Shown piece after piece: positions 58,914 through 64,000 of a stretch of 64,000 nucleotides of DNA. Made by a program: the position numbers and the translations under genes. Location of the stretch: the NCBI GenBank assembly GCA_021205695.1, contig JAJPXB010000043.1, positions 34,300-98,299 of the forward strand, given 5' to 3'. This DNA is from Clostridiales bacterium. Its GTDB lineage: Bacteria > Bacillota > Clostridia > Oscillospirales > Oscillospiraceae. Under the pieces are notes generated by a model. It searched no databases. It saw only the letters and a program-made list of their open reading frames with translations, and was not told the origin of the DNA. Every line of letters starts with the position of its first letter. Position 1 is the first letter of the stretch.

Positions 58914-60190
58914 CAGTCCACCAGCACCGGGCTGTGGCTCTCGCTCCGGGGCAGGCCGTACCGATCCAGGGCGTCCAGGAAGGGGTCAGGGTCGAATTCC
59001 TCCACCGTGTGGACGCCCACCGTGTTCCACTGGCCGGTGAGCAGCATGAGGGCACCGCACATGGCGGGGACACCGGTGGTGTAGCTCACCGCCTGAGAGC
59101 CCACCTCCCGGTAGCACGCCTGATGGTCGCAGACGTTGTAGATATAATAGGTCTTGTCCTGCCCGTCCTGCTTTCCGGTGAAGATACAGCCGATGTTGGT
59201 CTTGCCGTGGGTCCGGGGGCCCAGGCTGGCCGGGTCAGGGAGCAGCGCCTTGAGGAACTTGATGGGGACGATCTCGTGCCCCTCGAAGGTCACCGGGGTG
59301 GTGGAGAGCATTCCCACATCCTGGAGGCAGCGCATGTGATCCAGATAGCTCTGCCCGAAGGTCATAAAGAAGCGGATGCGCTTCACCTCCGGGAGGTTCT
59401 CCCCCAGAGATTCGATCTCCTCGTGGTGGAGGAGGTACATATCCTTATGGCCCACCTGGTCGAAGTCATACTCCCGTTTGACGCTCATGGGGGGGATCTC
59501 TACCCAATGGCCGTCCTCCCAATAGCTGCCGGGGGCGGAGACCTCCCGGAGATTGACCTCCGGGTTGAAGTTGGTGGCAAAGGCATAGCCGTGGTCGCCG
59601 CCGTTGCAGTCCAGGATGTCGATGGTGTCGATGGTGTCGAACTCGTGCTTTTTGGCGTAGGCGCAATACGCCTGGCTGACGCCGGGGTCAAAGCCGCAGC
59701 CCAGCAGGGCGATCAGCCCGGCGTCCTCGAATTTTTTCCGATAGGCCCACTGCCAGGAGTAGTCAAAATAGGCGGAAAAGCCCTTCTCCCTGCACCGACG
59801 CTCATAAACGGCCCGCCAGGCCGGGTCGTCGGTGTCCTCCGGCTCGTAGTTGGCGGTGTCCATATAGTTCACCCCGCAGGCGAGACAGGCGTCCATGATG
59901 GTCAGGTCCTGGTAGGGGAGGGCGATGTTCATCACCAGGTCGGGCCGGTAGGAGCGGATGAGGGCGATGACCTGGTTTACATCGTCGGCGTCCACCTGGG
60001 CGGTGGTCAGCCTGGTGGCCGTTTTGGGGGCCAGCTCTGCGGCCAGACGGTCGCATTTGGCCTTGGTGCGGCTGGCGATGCACAGCTCAGTGAACACCTC
60101 GCTGACCTGACAGCACTTGTGGATGGCGACGGAGGCCACGCCGCCGCAGCCGATGACTAACACTCTGCTCATGGGAAGTGCTCCTTTCAC
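58913..60190 (-). CDS. Carboxynorspermidine/carboxyspermidine dehydrogenase (saccharopine dehydrogenase family)
   Basis: RVLVIGCGGVASVAIHKCCQ; GCGFDPGVSQAYCAYAKKHEFDTIDTIDILDCNGGDHGYAFATNFNPE; pairs with nspC. Confidence 0.92.
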   Translation of the reverse strand: MKGALPMSRVLVIGCGGVASVAIHKCCQVSEVFTELCIASRTKAKCDRLAAELAPKTATRLTTAQVDADDVNQVIALIRSYRPDLVMNIALPYQDLTIMDACLACGVNYMDTANYEPEDTDDPAWRAVYERRCREKGFSAYFDYSWQWAYRKKFEDAGLIALLGCGFDPGVSQAYCAYAKKHEFDTIDTIDILDCNGGDHGYAFATNFNPEVNLREVSAPGSYWEDGHWVEIPPMSVKREYDFDQVGHKDMYLLHHEEIESLGENLPEVKRIRFFMTFGQSYLDHMRCLQDVGMLSTTPVTFEGHEIVPIKFLKALLPDPASLGPRTHGKTNIGCIFTGKQDGQDKTYYIYNVCDHQACYREVGSQAVSYTTGVPAMCGALMLLTGQWNTVGVHTVEEFDPDPFLDALDRYGLPRSESHSPVLVD

Positions 60191-60193
60191 AAA

Positions 60194-61051
60194 TCAATCG
60201 CTCAGGGCCAGAAGCAGCTCCCGCACCACCTTGCAGGCGGTGGCGGTGGAGGCTCCTGTGGGGTCCAGCATGGGGGCCAGCTCGTTCACGTCGGCGGCCA
60301 CGATGTTGCAGGAGGCCAGGGCGGTGATGGCCTCCAACAGCTGAGGAAAGAACACGCCCCCCGCCTCCGGGGTGCCCGTGCCGGGAAATACTCCCGGATC
60401 GAGACAGTCCAGGTCGATGGTGAGATAGACCGGCGTCCGGTCCTCCCGGAGACAGTCAGCCAGTGGGGCCACATCGTCCAGCCGATAGGGGTGGAGATCG
60501 GTGTGCCGTCGGGCAAAGCGGAATTCCTCCCGGTCGCCGCTGCGAATGGCGAACTGGTGGATGCGCCCGTCTCCGGTCAGCTCCCAGCAACGGCGCATGA
60601 CGCAGGCGTGGCTCAGCCCGGCCCCCAGATAGTCGTCCCGGAGATCGGCGTGGGCGTCGAAGTGGACGATGTGGAGGTCGGGGTACCGCTGTACCGCCGC
60701 CCGGACGGCCCCAAGGGTCACCAGATGCTCGCCGCCCAGCAGCAGGGGCAGCTTGCCGTCGGACAGGATGGTTTCCGTTCGGGCCTGAATGTCCGAGAGG
60801 GCGCGCTCCGGGGAGCCAAAGCACAGCTCCAGATCGCCGGAGTCGAAAACGGCGCAGTCGGCAAGATCCCTGTCCTGATAGGGGCTGTAGGTCTCCAGGC
60901 CAAAGCTCTCGTGCCGGATGGCGGAGGGACCGAAGCGGGCCCCCGGGCGAAAGCTGGTGGTGGAGTCGAAGGGGGCGCCGAATAAAACGATGTCCGCCGT
61001 ATCATAGTCGCTGTCGCAGGCCAGGAAGGTCTCTACGTTCCGTTCCAGCAT
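60194..61051 (-). CDS. speB: Agmatinase
   Basis: FGAPFDSTTSFRPGARFGPSAIR, GGEHLVTLGAVRAAV, HFDAHADLRDDY, TIDLDCLDPGVFPGTGTPEAGG. Confidence 0.93.
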   Translation of the reverse strand: MLERNVETFLACDSDYDTADIVLFGAPFDSTTSFRPGARFGPSAIRHESFGLETYSPYQDRDLADCAVFDSGDLELCFGSPERALSDIQARTETILSDGKLPLLLGGEHLVTLGAVRAAVQRYPDLHIVHFDAHADLRDDYLGAGLSHACVMRRCWELTGDGRIHQFAIRSGDREEFRFARRHTDLHPYRLDDVAPLADCLREDRTPVYLTIDLDCLDPGVFPGTGTPEAGGVFFPQLLEAITALASCNIVAADVNELAPMLDPTGASTATACKVVRELLLALSD

Positions 61052-61054
61052 GGC

Positions 61055-61909
61055 TCACTCCTCCACTTCCTGGAGCATCTCCTCCAGGAAAGCGGGGAGG
61101 CAGAAGGCCCCCACATGGAGCCGGGTGGTGTAGTACCTGGTGCGCAGGTTCAGGGCGTTCCAGGCGGCGGCGTCCAGATCGTCGACGGGGTGGTACTTCT
61201 TGCTGGCAAAGCCGAACAGCCAGTACCCTGCCGCATAGGTGGGGATGTGGGCCTGGTACACCCGACTGATGGGGAAGGTGCTGACAATCCGCTTGTGGCT
61301 GCGTTTCATGGCCTCGGCGTCCTCGGCGTAGAAGGGACTGCCCTGCTGGTTTACCATAATCCCGTCCTCCCGGAGAGCGGTGTAGCAGCTCCCGTAGAAT
61401 TCCCGGGTGAAAAAGCCCTCGGAGGGCCCGAAGGGGTCGGTGGAGTCCACAATAATCAGGTCATAGCTGGCCTCCCGGCGGCGGATGAATTTCAGGGCGT
61501 TGCCGAAGTAGATATTGACCCGCCGGTCATCCATCCGGCAGGCGTTCCCCGGCAGAAACTCCCGGCACGCCTCCACCACCTGAGGGTCCATCTCCACCAG
61601 GTCGATGCTCCTGACCCGGTCATATCGGGTCAGCTCCCGGACGACACCGCCGTCTCCCGCCCCGATGACCAGAATATCCCGGATGCCCGGATGGACGGCC
61701 ATGGGGACGTGGGTGATCATCTCGTCATAGATGAACTCGTCCCGCTCGGTGAGCATGACGCTGCCGTCCAGGGTGAGTACCCGGCCATACTCCGGGGTCT
61801 CGAAGATGTCGATCTGCTGATAGCTGCTCCGCTTAGAGTAGAGGTGCCGATTGACCCGTATGCTGTGCTTCACGTCCGGGGTGTGAAATTCGCTGAACCA
61901 GAGATCCAT
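61055..61909 (-). CDS. speE: Polyamine aminopropyltransferase (spermidine synthase)
   Basis: LDGSVMLTERDEFIYDEMITHVPM, LVIGAGDGGVVRELTRY, IIVDSTDPFGPSEGFFTREFY. Confidence 0.94.
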   Translation of the reverse strand: MDLWFSEFHTPDVKHSIRVNRHLYSKRSSYQQIDIFETPEYGRVLTLDGSVMLTERDEFIYDEMITHVPMAVHPGIRDILVIGAGDGGVVRELTRYDRVRSIDLVEMDPQVVEACREFLPGNACRMDDRRVNIYFGNALKFIRRREASYDLIIVDSTDPFGPSEGFFTREFYGSCYTALREDGIMVNQQGSPFYAEDAEAMKRSHKRIVSTFPISRVYQAHIPTYAAGYWLFGFASKKYHPVDDLDAAAWNALNLRTRYYTTRLHVGAFCLPAFLEEMLQEVEE

Positions 61910-62018
61910 AAGAGGCTCCCCCTTTCTTTGGTGGAAATGGTTTTTATGAGCAATTACGTCCCCTTCCGGGGAGCCAGACAGCCCATACCGCCCCTTTCAG
62001 GGGAGGCAGAGACCCGCC

Positions 62019-63488
62019 TCACTTTACTACGTTGAGACAGTTGATCTCCGGATCCTCCGGGCCGGTCATGCTGCAGCCCTTGCCCTTGGCGTACTCGATA
62101 TAGTCCAGAATGTCCCGGGTGATGCGCTCGCCGGGGGCCAGGATGGGGATGCCGGGGGGATAGCACATGACGAACTCGGAACAGACCCGGCCCTCCGTCT
62201 CCCGGAGAGGAAGGCTCTCCTTGTCGGCATAGAAGGCATCCTGGGGGGTGATGACCACGTCCGGGTCGATATACTCCTGGCTGAGCAGCCCCGTGCCGTC
62301 GGTCTGGTAACGCCGCCGGATCTCCGCCAAGGCGCTGACCAGCCGCTCCAGCTCCTGGGGCCGGTCACCCATGGACAGGTAGGCAAGGATATTGCCGATG
62401 TCGCCAAATTCGATCTGGATATCATACTCGTCCCGGAGAATGTCGTACACCTCGATGCCCGCCAGACCGATGTCCAGGGTGTGGACGCTGAGCTTGGTGG
62501 TGTCAAAGTCGAAGATGGAGTTGCCGTTGATCAGCTCCTTGCCGAAGGCATAGTAGCCGCCGATGGCGTTGATCTCCTCCCGGGCGTATTCCGCCATATC
62601 CGCCACCTGGTGAAAGACCTGGCGGCCCCGGAGGGCCAGATTCCGACGGCTGATGTCCAGACTGGACATGAGGAGATAGCTGCCGGAGGTGGTCTGGGTC
62701 AGGTTGATGATCTGCCGCACATAGCCGGCGTGGACGCCGGGGCCGGTGAGGAGAAAGCTGGACTGGGTCAGGCTTCCGCCGCTCTTGTGCATGGAGACGG
62801 CGGCCATATCCGCCCCCGCCGCCATGGCGGACACCGGGAGGCCGCCCCCGAAATAGAAGTGGGTGCCGTGGGCTTCGTCGGCCAGACAGAGCATCCCCGC
62901 CTCGTGGGCCATGCGGACGATCGCCCGGAGGTCGGAGCAGATACCATAGTAGGTGGGGTTGTTCACCAGCACTGCCACCGCCTTGGGATGCTCCCGGATG
63001 GCCCGTTGCACCTGATCCCGACTCATGCCCAGGGAGATACCCAGCCGCTGGTCCACCTCCGGGTTGACATAAACTGGAACCGCTCCGCAGAGCACCAGGG
63101 CGTTGATGACGCTCCGGTGGACGTTCCGGGGGAGGATGATCTCGTCCCCCTGCTTGCAGGCGGTGAGCACCATGCTCTGGACGGCGCTGGTGGTGCCGCC
63201 CACCATCAAAAAGGCGTGCTCCGCGCCAAAGGCGTCCGCCGCCAGATCCTCCGCCTCCCGGATGACCGACACCGGATGGCACAGGTTGTCCAGGGGCTTC
63301 ATGCTGTTCACATCCACCCCTACGCACTTCTCTCCCAGGAAAGCGGTCAGCTCCGGATTGCCCCGGCCCCGCTTGTGTCCCGGCACGTCAAAGGGCACTA
63401 CCCGCATCTGGCGAAAGCGTTCCAATGCCTCGTAGATGGGGGCCCGCTGCTGATCATAATGGTATCGTCTCGACTGCACCGCCAACAC
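62019..63488 (-). CDS. speA: Arginine decarboxylase (Orn/Lys/Arg decarboxylase family)
   Basis: FDVPGHKRGRGNPEL; LMVGGTTSAVQSMVLTACKQGDEIILPRNVHRSVINAL; DEAHGTHFYF; first gene of an agmatinase-containing operon. Confidence 0.9.
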   Translation of the reverse strand: MLAVQSRRYHYDQQRAPIYEALERFRQMRVVPFDVPGHKRGRGNPELTAFLGEKCVGVDVNSMKPLDNLCHPVSVIREAEDLAADAFGAEHAFLMVGGTTSAVQSMVLTACKQGDEIILPRNVHRSVINALVLCGAVPVYVNPEVDQRLGISLGMSRDQVQRAIREHPKAVAVLVNNPTYYGICSDLRAIVRMAHEAGMLCLADEAHGTHFYFGGGLPVSAMAAGADMAAVSMHKSGGSLTQSSFLLTGPGVHAGYVRQIINLTQTTSGSYLLMSSLDISRRNLALRGRQVFHQVADMAEYAREEINAIGGYYAFGKELINGNSIFDFDTTKLSVHTLDIGLAGIEVYDILRDEYDIQIEFGDIGNILAYLSMGDRPQELERLVSALAEIRRRYQTDGTGLLSQEYIDPDVVITPQDAFYADKESLPLRETEGRVCSEFVMCYPPGIPILAPGERITRDILDYIEYAKGKGCSMTGPEDPEINCLNVVK

Positions 63489-63502
63489 TCCCTCGCTTCA
63501 CG

Positions 63503-63540
63503 AAAAAACCGCAGGACACGCTTTGGGCGCGTCTTGCGGT
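63503..63540 (-). terminator. Intrinsic terminator in the speA 5' leader (candidate attenuator)
   Basis: Minus strand ACCGCAAGACGCGCCCAAAGCGTGTCCTGCGGTTTTTT, 15-52 nt upstream of the speA GTG start. Confidence 0.7.
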
Positions 63541-64000
63541 AGGGCCGATACACTGAGGTTCTCTCCCACCTCATGCACGAAGGGGGCAGAGGGAACGACG
63601 ATTGCGTCGGACGGGGTGTTCAGAGTCTATATAGCAACAATCTGCTTTTACTGCTCTTATTGACCGTTTCACAAGCTTGCGCACCAGCGCCTCTTATAAA
63701 ATTTGAGCGCTCACACTCAATCAATAAGGCGGGAAATCCCGCCAAGGCGGGGAGATCCCGCCGTCCGGCAGTGGACCCGGCTGTCCGTATGGCCTCGACC
63801 CCCGAGGGAGTGGTCCGAATGATTGCTGAAAGAGACTGAAAATCCCGTGTTCTTTCAAACTGCGAATAGTATACCACAGAATGTCGGAATCTGTCAATCA
63901 GAGAAATGGGATCGTTAGGACAACACTTCCCCAGATATTTGAAGTTCTGTTCATTTGTCAATGATGTGAGACCAGGGAAAGCGAAAGCGTTTGTTCGTTA

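Noticed and set aside
63729-63766. Guanidine-II (mini-ykkC) riboswitch from two tandem hairpins near arginine decarboxylase
   Set aside because: The hairpin loops (AAAT/GAGAT) lack the ACGR loop expected for that class.

Overview
This 64 kb window is GC-rich, mostly housekeeping chromosome. Gene content and style suggest a gut-type Clostridia/Oscillospiraceae relative (inference). It carries sufBCD, a lower-glycolysis block (gpmI-tpiA-pgk), proB/proA split by a low-GC membrane gene, mnmE, a FeoA-FeoB fusion, a lipoprotein plus two-component operon, DUF1385-prmC-recA-recX-rimO-pgsA, T-box-cysE-cysS, a split metH system, rpsB-tsf, a CDF transporter, polA, rimI-tsaD, trpS, murB-rapZ-yvcK-whiA-dnaE, fhs, a GreA-like factor and a five-gene polyamine operon. 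I found no prophage, CRISPR array or intact transposase. The least explained signal is a ~160-163 bp multi-hairpin element present three times (3945-4104, 34757-34918, 56937-57099), always at 3' gene ends. Each copy lies between two near-identical copies of a GC-rich hairpin whose sequence differs from locus to locus. Other signals include two SOS-box-like sites on a promoter 2 kb upstream of recA, ZTP- and NiCo-type riboswitch candidates, a Cys-type T-box, an intrinsic terminator with an Arg-rich short ORF in the arginine decarboxylase leader, a cluster of DnaA-box-like sequences, and a three-gene cluster of uncharacterised small proteins. All calls come from reading the sequence; no searches or folding were run.
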